Positions 1 through 8,162 of a stretch of 64,000 bases of DNA are shown here, one piece after another (the stretch's first letter is position 1; each line of letters begins with the position of its first letter). The notes beneath the pieces are model-generated. The model did not search any database and was not told the origin of the DNA. It saw only the letters and a list, made by a program, of their open reading frames with translations. The stretch is from NCBI RefSeq assembly GCF_018139985.1, contig NZ_JAGSOU010000009.1:1-64000 (forward strand). The letters are read 5' to 3'. The stretch is from Actibacterium sp. MT2.3-13A (lineage in GTDB: Bacteria > Pseudomonadota > Alphaproteobacteria > Rhodobacterales > Rhodobacteraceae). A program made the position numbers and the translations under genes.

Positions 1-122
1 GGATCGAGAACCTCTTCGCCCGCCTCAAGGACTGGCGCCGGATCGCCACCCGCTACGACAGATGCGGAGAGCTGTTCCTATCCGCCATCTGCATCGCAGC
101 CACCGTCATGTTCTGGTTGTGA
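1..122 (+). CDS. IS5-family transposase, C-terminal end (partial)
   Basis: The frame enters at base 3 and ends at TGA 120-122, so only the last 39 residues are visible. They include ENLFARLKDWRRIATRYD, in which a glutamate is followed six residues later by a lysine. This matches the E-(6)-K signature after the last catalytic acid of DDE transposases, and the RR..TRYD context is typical of the IS5/IS1182-like group. The TGA is followed by GTCCTGACCCTAGG, which resembles a terminal inverted repeat of this IS group. Whether the element is intact cannot be seen because the 5' part is outside the window. Confidence 0.7.
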   Translation, partial: IENLFARLKDWRRIATRYDRCGELFLSAICIAATVMFWL

Positions 123-196
123 GTCCTGACCCTAGGCTTGGACGAAAGTCATCAGATGTATTATTCAACTATCGAGCTACTTTGTGATGCTGGATA

Positions 197-718
197 ATGT
201 TGCCGATGAAACCGGGAAGAGGCTCCATCCCATATCTTGCAGCCGTTCTTTGGCTTGTTTTCGTTGTTTGCCTTGTTCTCTTTGGTTCGCAACTAATTGG
301 CGAATTCCAAGAGAGAGCGATGCCCGCAGCGTCCGATCCAACCACAGTGCATGCCTCAATTGACGCGCTAATCGAAGCTGGGGATCAAATAGCATCAATG
401 CTAACCACCCTGACCTTAGCACTCTTTGTGGTCGTCGGCTTCACAATGAGTAACGCCAATCGTTCTGTGCGGGATGTCGGGGTTCCCTCAGTTGTTGCTG
501 GCCTCTTATTCTTTCTAATGGCTGTGCTGTCGTTGTTCTTTGGCTTTGCAGCAAGAGCGCAGACCCTTGACCTGCTGACATTCACTTACGACGGCTATGA
601 CGACCTTCTTCAGGAGTTTAGATCACTGCAGGTGGCCTTTGGGAGGCAGGCCCTTTTCCTGGTCCTGTCCGCAACCGGGGTTGTGTTTGTCGCATCTGAG
701 GCGGTTGTAAGGAAATAG
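197..718 (+). CDS. Hypothetical four-helix membrane protein
   Basis: A 173-residue protein I do not recognise. It has four hydrophobic segments, at about residues 12-34, 66-86, 96-120 and 150-170, with a polar stretch rich in Asp, Ala and Thr between the first two. It is therefore an inner-membrane protein with no visible catalytic motif. The start is uncertain: ATG 197 and ATG 206 are in frame and neither has a convincing ribosome binding site. It is followed after 32 bases by another unrecognised gene with a signal peptide, so the two may form a small accessory operon. Base composition differs from the core genes downstream. Confidence 0.6.
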   Translation: MLPMKPGRGSIPYLAAVLWLVFVVCLVLFGSQLIGEFQERAMPAASDPTTVHASIDALIEAGDQIASMLTTLTLALFVVVGFTMSNANRSVRDVGVPSVVAGLLFFLMAVLSLFFGFAARAQTLDLLTFTYDGYDDLLQEFRSLQVAFGRQALFLVLSATGVVFVASEAVVRK

Positions 719-750
719 GCCTTTGAGGTGGAGTGAGTTGGAGGTTTCTA

Positions 751-1548
751 ATGCGTGGACTTGGCCCGATATTATTTGTCTTCTCGGTCACGCCATTTGT
801 TGTTTGGGCCGAAGACGAAAGCCGCTTCTGCACACCTGAGGACATTGAGGCAGCCAAGGGACAGCCCTTTCAAGAGTTTGCCTATCAGCCAGGGGGCGTT
901 CTTGAGGCATTATCTAACGTGCTTGGATGCACTATGCCGTCACACGAGCCGCTTGTAATTCGTGACCAACAAGATGGCTTCCTCGGGCGCGTGGTCGCTC
1001 AATTTGAGGCCAATACAACCTCGTTGTCAGGCCAAGACAACACAACGTCGTTTTGGATATTCGAGTCGTTCGACGCTGGCGGCACGTTTGCCATTCAAGA
1101 GTCCCAGACGGCAGTTGTAGTCGATGCAAACGGCATCGTCGGTTTGAAGGTCCCGGAAGGCGACCTTGGCATCGCCAAATACAATCCGGTTGCTCCGGGT
1201 GAGGGCCTCCAGCTGTTTGGCCCAGAACTGGACGAACTCGCGAGCCGAACTGACGATCTTATGGTGGTTGTGGCTCGTGGTTTCGGGCTTTGGCCCTCGG
1301 ATACTCGCTCGGTGAAGTTCGTATCAGAGCCGGACGAAGCTGATGTTTGGTCAGGCAAAGAGCATATGGGGCGGACGGAAACTCGAACTATGACTTCCCC
1401 CGATAGACTTGAGCACTATCGAATGACGCACGAGGGTTTCAAGGACTGCACGTTTCAGGATGCAGAGGTTCGCAAGCTTGGCTCTTCCGCCACGCTCGAA
1501 GTGTTCTGTCGTCTTGAAAAAGTCGTTTCGGGCGACGCCTCCAAGTAA
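751..1548 (+). CDS. Hypothetical exported protein
   Basis: A 265-residue protein with a clear Sec-type signal peptide: a short basic start, a hydrophobic core and an Ala before EDESRFC, suggesting cleavage near residue 20. I recognise no enzyme family. The C-terminal part (roughly residues 190-255) reads like a small beta-rich domain of the PEGA kind (ADVWSGKEHMGRTETR and a later cysteine), but this is only an impression. ATG 751 was chosen because GGAGG at 740-744 sits six bases upstream; an in-frame GTG at 733 would add six residues and spoil the signal peptide. It probably shares a transcript with the membrane protein just upstream. Confidence 0.6.
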   Translation: MRGLGPILFVFSVTPFVVWAEDESRFCTPEDIEAAKGQPFQEFAYQPGGVLEALSNVLGCTMPSHEPLVIRDQQDGFLGRVVAQFEANTTSLSGQDNTTSFWIFESFDAGGTFAIQESQTAVVVDANGIVGLKVPEGDLGIAKYNPVAPGEGLQLFGPELDELASRTDDLMVVVARGFGLWPSDTRSVKFVSEPDEADVWSGKEHMGRTETRTMTSPDRLEHYRMTHEGFKDCTFQDAEVRKLGSSATLEVFCRLEKVVSGDASK

Positions 1549-1606
1549 GAAATTCACGTAGTATTGTGCCTCCTTTGGGGCGGGTAACCGACTTCAAAAA
1601 GAGGGG

Positions 1607-1630
1607 GTTATTGTTGTTATTATTGTTGTT
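1607..1630. repeat. Low-complexity GTT/ATT tract
   Basis: A 24-base run made only of G, T and A in GTT and ATT units lies in the 227-base gap between the exported-protein gene and the metal transporter gene. It has no obvious function. It is an AT-rich slippage-prone tract, unlike anything in the core DNA of this window. Confidence 0.7.
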
Positions 1631-1775
1631 GCTTGATCGGGGCCTCTTGCTCGGCTGAGAGCAGCTAGCCTGGCTTCGGTCAACGTCCGGGTTGCGGACA
1701 TTGCGGACGTGCCAAGTGCCAGATAGACGCCATGTCCGATGGGCATACGCAGGGGGGAAGGGATTGAGAGAGACC

Positions 1776-2600
1776 ATGCGATACCGCGTTACGGGGATGG
1801 ACTGCGCGTCGTGTGCCGCGAAGATAGAGAAGGCTGTGCGCTCGGCAGGTGTGGCTGACCCGAAGATTTCGACGGCATCGCAGATACTCACCCTCAACGT
1901 CACCTCGAATGATGAGCGCCTTCATGCTGTCGAACGGGCCGTCGCACAGGCTGGATACCATCTCGATCGGCTTTCAGGCTCGCCGAGCGACCGGTCTCAT
2001 GTCGATCAGACCCATATCACAGCCGGGTATCGACGAGCACTCTGGGGCGTGATCGGGCTGAACGTCGGCTATGGCATCATCGAGATGATCGCCGGTTTTA
2101 TGTCCGGGTCGCAGGCATTGAAGGCCGACGCTCTCGACTTCCTCGGAGACGGGTTGATCACTTTTCTCGGCGTGCTCGCTATCGGATGGAGCCTGCTTTG
2201 GCGCGCGCGCTCGGCCCTGATCCAGGGGGTGTTTCTTGGCGCGCTCGGTTTGGGCGTCGTCGGGAACACCATTTGGCGCGTCTTCTCGCAACAACCAGTT
2301 GAAGCGGGTTTGATGGGTGTCGTGGCCTTGATCGCCCTTGCTGTCAATGTCGCGGCGGCGCTGGTCTTGGTCCCCCACCGAGCCGGTGACGCGAACGTCC
2401 GAGCGGTCTGGTTGTTCTCGCGCAACGATGCGATTGGCAATGCGGCCGTCATCATTGCTGCTCTTCTGGTCATGTGGACCAACTCGGTATGGCCTGACCT
2501 GATCGTAGCCTTTGCCATCGCCGTGCTCTTTCTCCACTCGTCGTGGGTAATCGTCCGCGATGCGAAACGAGATATCGAGGATGTCGGGTCCGTGGGGTAG
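1776..2600 (+). CDS. HMA-domain cation diffusion facilitator transporter
   Basis: A 274-residue predicted inner-membrane metal exporter. Residues 1-65 form a heavy-metal-associated domain with the GMDCASC motif (Cys10, Cys13). They are followed by a six-helix cation diffusion facilitator core of about 190 residues, without the usual C-terminal cytoplasmic domain. The membrane metal site would be Asp121 and Asp125 in helix 2 (DFLGD) and Asp218 and Asn222 in helix 5 (DAIGN). Helix 5 of zinc-type members usually carries HxxxD, so the metal is not obvious. ATG 1776 was preferred over an upstream in-frame start at 1692 because it puts the HMA fold at the N-terminus. It is probably an accessory metal-resistance gene of the integrated element. 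Confidence 0.85.
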   Translation: MRYRVTGMDCASCAAKIEKAVRSAGVADPKISTASQILTLNVTSNDERLHAVERAVAQAGYHLDRLSGSPSDRSHVDQTHITAGYRRALWGVIGLNVGYGIIEMIAGFMSGSQALKADALDFLGDGLITFLGVLAIGWSLLWRARSALIQGVFLGALGLGVVGNTIWRVFSQQPVEAGLMGVVALIALAVNVAAALVLVPHRAGDANVRAVWLFSRNDAIGNAAVIIAALLVMWTNSVWPDLIVAFAIAVLFLHSSWVIVRDAKRDIEDVGSVG

Positions 2601-2873
2601 GGAGTTGGAGAAGGTCGGTTGAGCGCTCTATGCAGTTACTGCGGTCAGCCCATACCATCGTTGTTGCAGGTTGCGTTGCGCCTATCCTCCGTGTTCGACA
2701 CGTATTCCTGCTGTGCCAATACTGTGACGCAGGAAACCTTCTGTCACGATACTGTAACGCAAGATGTTGTGTTGGATGTATAGGGCCTCGGCAGCCCCGT
2801 GGCCTAAGCCGTTGAATTTCATGGGTATGGACTGACCAAACTAGCTAGATCTAGTTGGGGTCATACAAATCGA
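2601..2873. other. Non-coding end of the element with repeats
   Basis: No convincing gene is present. Two near-identical 13-mers, ATACTGTGACGCA at 2719-2731 and ATACTGTAACGCA at 2749-2761, lie 30 bases apart in the same orientation. An AACTAG/CTAGTT inverted repeat lies at 2839-2856, just before the tRNA fragment. Short direct repeats beside a tRNA junction are what integrase arm-type sites look like; this reading is inference. Confidence 0.4.
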
Positions 2874-2908
2874 AGATGTCGGGGGTTCAAATCCCTCATC
2901 ATCCACCA
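2874..2908 (+). other. tRNA 3'-half, attachment-site-like remnant
   Basis: The segment contains a complete T arm (GGGGG, loop TTCAAAT, CCCTC), a 3' acceptor strand ATCATCC, discriminator A and CCA, directly followed by an intrinsic terminator. The 5' half is absent: no GGATGAT acceptor strand or D arm precedes it. It resembles the 3' half of the intact tRNA-Val at 3006-3081 but differs in the acceptor stem, so it derives from another tRNA gene whose 5' part should lie at the other end of the island. Confidence 0.6.
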
Positions 2909-2917
2909 GAATTCCCG

Positions 2918-2950
2918 AAAAGCGCGCCGCGGATCGACGGCGCGCTTTTT
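2918..2950 (+). terminator. Intrinsic terminator behind the tRNA fragment
   Basis: GCGCGCCG (2922-2929) pairs perfectly with CGGCGCGC (2938-2945), followed by TTTTT. This is the original terminator of the disrupted tRNA gene. Confidence 0.8.
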
Positions 2951-2963
2951 GCCTTCCGGGGGC

Positions 2964-2993
2964 TTGCGCGGCAGCGGCGCGCCTTGCTATGAG
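2964..2993 (+). promoter_or_regulatory. Probable tRNA-Val promoter
   Basis: A -35-like TTGCGC at 2964-2969 is separated by 18 bases from TATGAG at 2988-2993, 12 bases before the tRNA. Confidence 0.4.
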
Positions 2994-3005
2994 GCGGGAC
3001 CCGGC

Positions 3006-3081
3006 GGGTGATTAGCTCAGTTGGTAGAGCGCCTCGTTTACACCGAGGATGTCGGGAGTTCGAGTCTCTCATCACCCACCA
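3006..3081 (+). tRNA. tRNA-Val(TAC)
   Basis: A 76-base cloverleaf with encoded CCA. Acceptor strands GGGTGAT and ATCACCC pair perfectly; the anticodon stem is CCTCG/CGAGG with loop TTTACAC, giving anticodon TAC (valine). The T arm is GGGAG-TTCGAGT-CTCTC. Confidence 0.95.
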
Positions 3082-3259
3082 TCCCCCTCCGCTCAGACCC
3101 GCCGTCCCGCCGTCCCGGCTTCCGAAGGCGGTCCGATCCGGGCATTCCCGGCGCCCGCGCGGCCCCGGGGGCGCCAAGCCGCGCGCGACCTCTTTCGTAA
3201 AGCTTGATCGGCGGGCGGGAGCCTGCAACTGTAGGCTGAGCCGCCAGGGAGGAGTCGCG

Positions 3260-4960
3260 ATGCCGTCTGCCCGCTTGGAAGACCTGATCGATCAGGGGAA
3301 AGGGGCCGCGCCGGCCGATCTGGTGTTGCGCGGCGGCCAGGTGCTGGACCTCGTGACCGGCGAGATGATCGCCGGCGACGTGGCGATCTGCGGCGACACG
3401 ATCGTCGGCATCGGCGACGCCTACGAGGGGCGCGAGGTGATCGACGTGGGCGCGCTGACGCTGGTGCCCGGCTTCATCGACACCCATCTGCACATCGAAA
3501 GCGCGATGGTCACGCCTTACGAGTTCGACCGCTGCGTCGGGCCGCGCGGCGTGACCACGGCGATCTGCGATCCGCATGAGATCGCCAATGTCGCCGGGCT
3601 GGAGGGGATCACCTATTTCCTCGAGGCCGCGGCGCACACGGTGATGGACATCCGGGTCCAGCTGTCCTCCTGCGTGCCCGCTACCGAGATGGAGACCTCC
3701 GGCGCGCGGATCGGAGCGGACGAGCTGGCCGCGCTGAAGGACCACCCGCGGGTCATCGGCCTGGCCGAATTCATGAACTATCCCGGCGTGCTCGCCAAGG
3801 ATCCGGCGGCGCTGGCCAAGCTGGAGGCGTTCCGCGGCCGGCATATCGACGGCCACGCGCCGCTGCTCTCCGGCAAGGCGCTGAACGCCTATCTCGCCGC
3901 CGGCATCCGCACCGAGCACGAGGCGACCACCGCGGCGGAGGCGCTGGAGAAGCTGCAGAAGGGGATGCGGGTGCTGATCCGCGAGGGCTCGGTCTCCAGG
4001 GACATGCACGCGCTGGCGCCGGTGCTGACAGAGCGGACAGCGCCCTACATGTGCCTGTGCACCGACGACCGCAACCCGCTCGACATCGCGGAGCACGGGC
4101 ATCTCGACTACATGATTCGCAGCCTGATCGCGCTGGGGGTGCCGCCGCTTGCCGTCTACCGTGCGGCCAGCCTGTCGGCGGCGGAGGCATTCGGACTCAA
4201 GGATCGGGGCCAGATCGCGCCGGGCAAGCGGGCCGATATCGTCGGGCTGCCCTCGCTGGAGGCGTGCCGGGCGGAACTGGTGATCGCGGGCGGGCAGGTG
4301 GTCGGCGCCGCCGCCTATGCCGCGCGCGAGGTGGTGGCGCCGGTGGCGCGGCGCTCGGTCAGGGCGCCGAGGGTGACGGCCGCGGATTTCCGGCATCCCG
4401 ACCGCTCCGAGGCGACGCATGTGATCGGCATCCGGCCCGGCAAGATCCTGACCGAACATCTGCGCGAGGAGGTCGTGGTCGTCGATGGCGACAAGCCCGC
4501 CGACCCGGCGCTTGGCCTCAACCGCATCGCGGTGATCGAACGCCACGGCAGGAACGGCAACATCGCCACCGGATTCGTGCGCGGCTTCGACCTGCGCCAC
4601 GGCGCGATTGCCGGAACCGTCTGCCACGATCACCACAACATCGTGGCGGTGGGGGCCGATTACGCCGACATGGCGCTCGCCGTGAACCGGCTGGGCGAGA
4701 TCGAGGGTGGCATCGTGGTGGCGTCGGGCGGCCGCGTGCGGGCCGAACTGGCGCTGCCCGTGGCCGGGCTGATGAGCCTGGCGCCCTTCGAGGATGTCGA
4801 GGCCGATCTGCGCAGGCTGCGCGCGGCGGCCAGGGTGCTGGGCGTGACGTTGCAGGAGCCCTTCCTGCAGCTCGCCTTTCTGGCACTGCCGGTGATTCCC
4901 GCGCTGAAGATCACCGACCGCGGCCTGGTGGATGTCGAGAAATTCGAGATCATCGGTTGA
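3260..4960 (+). CDS. ade: Adenine deaminase
   Basis: A 566-residue amidohydrolase-superfamily enzyme that converts adenine to hypoxanthine and ammonia for purine salvage, in the cytoplasm. The N-terminal metal motif DTHLHIES, the following [10 protein letters not shown] block and the C-terminal segment with HDHHN are characteristic of the Ade family, and the length fits. The start is ATG 3260, with GGGAGGAG a few bases upstream; the frame stays open upstream through the tRNA-Val gene, which is irrelevant. It is monocistronic, between tRNA genes. No purine riboswitch was seen in the 178-base leader. Confidence 0.93.
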   Translation: MPSARLEDLIDQGKGAAPADLVLRGGQVLDLVTGEMIAGDVAICGDTIVGIGDAYEGREVIDVGALTLVPGFIDTHLHIESAMVTPYEFDRCVGPRGVTTAICDPHEIANVAGLEGITYFLEAAAHTVMDIRVQLSSCVPATEMETSGARIGADELAALKDHPRVIGLAEFMNYPGVLAKDPAALAKLEAFRGRHIDGHAPLLSGKALNAYLAAGIRTEHEATTAAEALEKLQKGMRVLIREGSVSRDMHALAPVLTERTAPYMCLCTDDRNPLDIAEHGHLDYMIRSLIALGVPPLAVYRAASLSAAEAFGLKDRGQIAPGKRADIVGLPSLEACRAELVIAGGQVVGAAAYAAREVVAPVARRSVRAPRVTAADFRHPDRSEATHVIGIRPGKILTEHLREEVVVVDGDKPADPALGLNRIAVIERHGRNGNIATGFVRGFDLRHGAIAGTVCHDHHNIVAVGADYADMALAVNRLGEIEGGIVVASGGRVRAELALPVAGLMSLAPFEDVEADLRRLRAAARVLGVTLQEPFLQLAFLALPVIPALKITDRGLVDVEKFEIIG

Positions 4961-5113
4961 GCCGCGCGCGCCGTGGCCGCGATTCGTCGCAAGCGGACCC
5001 GGCACGGGCCGGGGCGGCGGGTCGGCGACCGAGCCCGGAACAGGCTTTCGCACCGCCGGCGGGCGGGCTCTCGGAGGTGGACGGAAAATCGCGGCTTTTC
5101 TGCACAAGGCCGC

Positions 5114-5142
5114 TTGACGCCCGCCGGCGCTGGCCATAGAAC
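5114..5142 (+). promoter_or_regulatory. tRNA-Asp promoter
   Basis: TTGACG at 5114-5119, a 17-base spacer and TAGAAC at 5137-5142 form a good sigma70-type promoter. Transcription would begin near 5149, about 29 bases before the first tRNA-Asp. Confidence 0.7.
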
Positions 5143-5177
5143 GCACCTCACGCCGGGCCAAGCCCGGGGCAAGCAGA

Positions 5178-5254
5178 GCGGTTGTAGCTCAGTTGGTTAG
5201 AGTACCGGCCTGTCACGCCGGGGGTCGCGGGTTCGAGCCCCGTCAACCGCGCCA
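5178..5254 (+). tRNA. tRNA-Asp(GTC), copy 1
   Basis: A 77-base cloverleaf with encoded CCA. Acceptor GCGGTTG pairs with CAACCGC, and the anticodon arm CCGGC-CTGTCAC-GCCGG gives anticodon GTC (aspartate). It is identical in sequence to the second copy 30 bases downstream. Confidence 0.95.
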
Positions 5255-5284
5255 CTGCTTCCCCGAGACGCCCAGCCGAAAAAC

Positions 5285-5361
5285 GCGGTTGTAGCTCAGT
5301 TGGTTAGAGTACCGGCCTGTCACGCCGGGGGTCGCGGGTTCGAGCCCCGTCAACCGCGCCA
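5285..5361 (+). tRNA. tRNA-Asp(GTC), copy 2
   Basis: Identical to the copy at 5178-5254 over all 77 bases. The two genes are probably cotranscribed from the promoter at 5114-5142. The next coding start is only 25 bases downstream, so the small membrane protein gene may be read from the same transcript. Confidence 0.95.
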
Positions 5362-5386
5362 TTTTCCCCACATTCCGAGGCGCCGC

Positions 5387-5617
5387 ATGCAGCAGATCGG
5401 TCATTATCTTGACGAGTTGCCGCTGGGCATGGCCGTGATCCTGGCGCTGACGCTGGGCCTCGCGCCCTTCGTGCCCGAGCCGCATCTGTGGGAAAAGCTG
5501 AAGATGCTGGCCGCCAGCGAGCTGAGGCGCGGCATCGACATCTTCGACCTGCTGCTGCACGCGACGCCCTGGCTGCTGCTGCTGGCCAAGCTGGCGCGGA
5601 TGACCACCCGCGGCTGA
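5387..5617 (+). CDS. Small conserved-type membrane protein
   Basis: A 76-residue protein I cannot assign to a function. Residues about 12-27 (a hydrophobic LGMAVILALTLGLAPF stretch) and 55-68 (LLLHATPWLLLLAKL) could each enter the membrane, with a charged amphipathic part between them. It begins at ATG 5387, just behind the second tRNA-Asp. Similar small proteins after tRNA-Asp are familiar in Rhodobacterales annotation, sometimes labelled RND transporter on weak grounds; I see nothing of a transporter here. Confidence 0.65.
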   Translation: MQQIGHYLDELPLGMAVILALTLGLAPFVPEPHLWEKLKMLAASELRRGIDIFDLLLHATPWLLLLAKLARMTTRG

Positions 5618-5683
5618 GCGCACCGCTTTCCTTCCGCCCGCGCCCGGTGCACTCTGGACGCCCCGTAGCGAGAAGGAGCCACC

Positions 5684-6073
5684 ATGGCCAGCGAGACCAC
5701 CCCGCCCGAAGGCGCCCCCACCATCCGCGTGATCGCCATGCCCGCCGACACCAACCCGTCGGGCGACATTTTCGGCGGCTGGCTGATGGCCCAAATGGAC
5801 CTGGCGGCGGGTTCGGTCGCCTCGCTCTATTCGCGCGGGCGCAGCGCCACGATCTCGGTCGAGCAGATCGCGTTCCACCGCCCCGTGAAGGTCGGCGACG
5901 AGGTGTCCCTCTATGCCGAGATGCTGTCGGTGGGGCGCAGTTCCATGCGGATTCAGGTGCGCGCCTTCCGCCGCGCGCGCCACCAGTCGCAGAGCGAGCA
6001 GGTGACACAGGCGGTGTTCACCTTCGTCGCGCTGGACGAGGACGGACGACCGCGCCCGGCGCGGCCGGAATAG
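5684..6073 (+). CDS. Acyl-CoA thioesterase, YciA-like hotdog protein
   Basis: A 129-residue single hotdog-fold protein expected to hydrolyse acyl-CoA thioesters in the cytoplasm. The hallmark is the N-terminal segment with the DTNPSGDIFGGWLMAQMD motif, where the Asn/Asp and the helix that follows build the YciA/BACH active site. IAFHRPVKVGDEVSLYAE is the second family block. A clean SD (GAAGGAG) precedes ATG 5684. Substrate range cannot be told from sequence. It ends shortly before a convergent dipeptidase gene, with a GC-rich hairpin between them. Confidence 0.85.
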   Translation: MASETTPPEGAPTIRVIAMPADTNPSGDIFGGWLMAQMDLAAGSVASLYSRGRSATISVEQIAFHRPVKVGDEVSLYAEMLSVGRSSMRIQVRAFRRARHQSQSEQVTQAVFTFVALDEDGRPRPARPE

Positions 6074-6084
6074 GGCGGGGCCGC

Positions 6085-6108
6085 TCCCGCCCGTCTTCGC
6101 GGGCGGGG
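6085..6108. terminator. Hairpin between convergent genes
   Basis: CCCGCCC and GGGCGGG form a GC-rich stem around a GTCTTCGC loop, between the stops of the thioesterase (+) and dipeptidase (-) genes. There is no U tract, so termination efficiency is uncertain. Confidence 0.4.
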
Positions 6109-6160
6109 CCCGCTCATCCCGTTGGGCCGCGCCGCGCGCCTCGGCGCGCGGCGGTGGCGC

Positions 6161-7534
6161 TCACTCCGACAGGGCGGCCAGGATGCGGGCCCAGCTGCGG
6201 ATGCCCTTGTGGAAACTCTCCAGGTCGTATTTCTCGTTGGGCGAGTGGATCTGGTCGTCGTCCTTGCCGAAGCCGATCAGCATGGCGTCGGTGCCGAGGA
6301 TCTTTTTGAAATGGCCCGCGATCGGGATCGAGCCGCCGCAGCCGACATAGGCCGCCGGGTTCGGCCATTCGTCGGACAGCGCCGCGCGGGCCTTCTCGAA
6401 GGCCGGGTCCGCGATCGACATCTGCGATGCCTGCGAGGCGCCGTGGCCATGGAATTCGACCTCGCAATCCGGCGGCAGCATCCCGCGCACCATGGCGCGA
6501 AAATTCTCGCGGATCGCGAAGGGATCCTGCCGGCCCACCAGGCGGAAGCTGATCTTGGCATGCGCCTGCGAGGGCAGCACGGTCTTGAACCCGTCGCCGG
6601 TGTAGCCGCCCCAAATGCCGTTGACCTCGCAGGTCGGGCGCGACCAGATCATCTCAAGCGCGGTGCGGTCCCGCTCGCCCGCGGGTTCCGACAGGCCGAC
6701 CTCGCCGAGGAAGGCCTTGGCGTCGAATCCCAGCGCCTGCCATTGCGCCGCGATCTCCTCGGGCAGTTCGGGCACGCCGTCGTAGAAGCCGGGGATGGTG
6801 ATCCGGCCCTGATCGTCGTGCAGCGCCGCGATGATGCGCGTGAGCACCCGGATCGGGTTGATCGCCGCGCCGCCATACATGCCCGAATGCAGATCCTTTG
6901 AGGGGCCGGTGATGGTCAGCTCCTCGCCCAGAAGCCCGCGCAGCATGGTCACGATGGCCGGCGTGCTGTCGCCGAACAGCCCGGTGTCGCAGATCAGCGC
7001 GATGTCGGATTTCAACTCGTCGGCGTTTTCCTTCATGAAGGGGATGAGCGAGGGCGAGCCCGATTCCTCCTCTCCCTCGAAGAAGACCGAGATGCGGGCG
7101 GGCAGGGCGCCATGCACTGCCTTCCAGGCGCGGCAGGCCTCGACCAAGGTCATCAGCTGCCCCTTGTCGTCCGAGGCGCCGCGGCCGCGGATGACCTTGC
7201 CCCTGGGGGTTTCCTCGATCGCGGGTTCGAAGGGGTCGCGGTGCCACAGCGCCAGCGGGTCCACCGGCTGCACGTCGTAATGGCCGTAGAACATCAGGTG
7301 CGGGCCCTCGCCCTGGCCATGCGCCACCACCATCGGATGACCCGGGGTGGGGCGCTTGGAGGCGTCGAAGCCGATGTCGTTCAGCGCCTCAACCAGCCAG
7401 TCGGCGGCGCGCTCGCAGTCGGCGGCATAGGCCGGATCGGTGGAGATCGAGGGGATTCGCAGCAGTTGCATCAGCCGTTCGGTGGCCTGCGGCAGGTCGG
7501 CGTCGATGCGGGCGAGAACGGGATCGAGGGTCAT
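6161..7534 (-). CDS. M20-family dipeptidase
   Basis: A 457-residue zinc peptidase of the M20/ArgE-DapE-CNDP group, likely a cytosolic dipeptidase or amidohydrolase. Zinc-binding blocks are visible: FYGHYDVQPVDP (His and catalytic Asp), GASDDKGQ (bridging Asp) and FEGEEESGSPS (catalytic Glu), followed by ICDTGLFGDS and the typical lid (dimerisation) domain. The length matches the CNDP-type dipeptidases. It is convergent with the thioesterase gene and divergent from the hemA region, so its promoter lies in the same gap as the FnrL box. Substrate is unknown. Confidence 0.88.
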   Translation of the reverse strand: MTLDPVLARIDADLPQATERLMQLLRIPSISTDPAYAADCERAADWLVEALNDIGFDASKRPTPGHPMVVAHGQGEGPHLMFYGHYDVQPVDPLALWHRDPFEPAIEETPRGKVIRGRGASDDKGQLMTLVEACRAWKAVHGALPARISVFFEGEEESGSPSLIPFMKENADELKSDIALICDTGLFGDSTPAIVTMLRGLLGEELTITGPSKDLHSGMYGGAAINPIRVLTRIIAALHDDQGRITIPGFYDGVPELPEEIAAQWQALGFDAKAFLGEVGLSEPAGERDRTALEMIWSRPTCEVNGIWGGYTGDGFKTVLPSQAHAKISFRLVGRQDPFAIRENFRAMVRGMLPPDCEVEFHGHGASQASQMSIADPAFEKARAALSDEWPNPAAYVGCGGSIPIAGHFKKILGTDAMLIGFGKDDDQIHSPNEKYDLESFHKGIRSWARILAALSE

Positions 7535-7829
7535 GCGCGGGGCTCCATGTCTGTTTCGCCGGCGAGCCTAGCACCCGCGCGGAGCCTGTCCAGTGCTGCC
7601 GGGCGGGCGCGTTTGACCGAAATCAAGGAGACGGCGGTGCGGATCGGGTTATCTGACCGGGCGAACGGGGCGCCTGCCGGGGCCGGGATCGAAACCGGCG
7701 TTTCCGATCGGAACCAAAACCGGGGAAAACCATGGAGATGACGGTGAGAGGGCGGCATTTCGCCGCGACAAGATGCATCGACATCTTTAGTTTTTCTAAT
7801 ATGAAATTTATGCGAAGAAGGGTGCGCTC
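7535..7829. other. Divergent regulatory region before the hemA genes
   Basis: No gene is called in this 295-base gap. It contains the FNR-type promoter at 7613-7654. An imperfect palindrome built from GATCGAAAC and GTTTCCGATC lies near 7687-7709. Two stacked hairpins follow: GCGGC-ATTTC-GCCGC, then AAGATG-CATCGA-CATCTT followed by a T-rich run, ending about 40 bases before the next start codon. The T-rich end makes the second hairpin terminator-like, so premature termination or a short leader RNA is possible. Confidence 0.45.
7613..7654 (+). promoter_or_regulatory. FnrL-dependent promoter of the hemA region
   Basis: TTGAC-CGAA-ATCAA at 7613-7626 matches the FNR consensus TTGAT-N4-ATCAA at nine of ten positions. 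A -10-like TTATCT lies at 7649-7654, which puts the box centre at -41.5 of a start near 7661, the class II arrangement. FnrL control of hemA is established in Rhodobacter; the box orientation fits the rightward genes. Confidence 0.75.
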
Positions 7830-8093
7830 ATGTTGAGGTTCCTGTTCGGGATGCGGCCGCGGGCGGAAGCGTCGGTCGCCGAGACGCAGAGGGAGGAGCT
7901 GGAAAGGCTGATCCGGGAGTTGAACGCGGCCGTCGCCGCGCTGCCCGAGAAGCCCCGGCTGATCATTGATCCGGCTTCGGGGAAGCTGGAACTTGACCTG
8001 CCGGAAACCTTGCCCGATGAGGCACTGGCCTTGCCGGCGCCCGAGCGGACGGAACAGGACGACAAGCCGGTCTCGGGCGACGAGGCGGCCTGA
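7830..8093 (+). CDS. Hypothetical small protein upstream of hemA
   Basis: An 87-residue acidic protein that I do not recognise. Residues 15-42 are heptad-like (ETQREELERLIRELNAAVAAL), suggesting a short amphipathic or coiled-coil helix. The tail is rich in Pro, Glu and Asp and likely disordered. The start ATG 7830 has GAAGAAGG upstream. It ends 69 bases before hemA in the same direction, so it probably shares the FnrL-controlled transcript. Nothing shows a role in haem synthesis beyond this position. Confidence 0.6.
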   Translation: MLRFLFGMRPRAEASVAETQREELERLIRELNAAVAALPEKPRLIIDPASGKLELDLPETLPDEALALPAPERTEQDDKPVSGDEAA

Positions 8094-8162
8094 GCGACAG
8101 GGAGAGGGCCGGTGCCGCCGGCAGGAGAGGCCGAAAGGCCGGGGTTACGAAGGAGAGACCTG

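Larger units (their letters stand above)
1..2873. mobile_element. Distal end of a putative tRNA-integrated element
   Basis: This stretch is visibly richer in A and T than the rest of the window. It holds an insertion-sequence tail, two proteins I do not recognise and a metal transporter, and it ends exactly where a tRNA 3' half (2874-2908) begins. That is the usual look of the far end of a genomic island integrated into a tRNA gene, where integration leaves a copy of the tRNA 3' end. No integrase is visible; it would lie outside the window. The left boundary is unknown. That this is an island end is inference from composition plus the tRNA fragment. Confidence 0.55.

Noticed and set aside
2543-2815. 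A 90-codon frame across the end of the metal transporter gene
   Set aside because: Arg- and Cys-rich composition, overlap with the real gene and no ribosome binding site; it spans the repeat region of the element end.
2833-2908. A complete tRNA gene ending at 2908
   Set aside because: The 76 bases before the CCA contain no matching acceptor strand or D arm, so only the 3' half is tRNA-like.
7638-7741. A 34-codon GTG-started frame behind AAGGAG near the FNR box
   Set aside because: The predicted transcription start (about 7661) lies after its start codon, and its composition is not protein-like.
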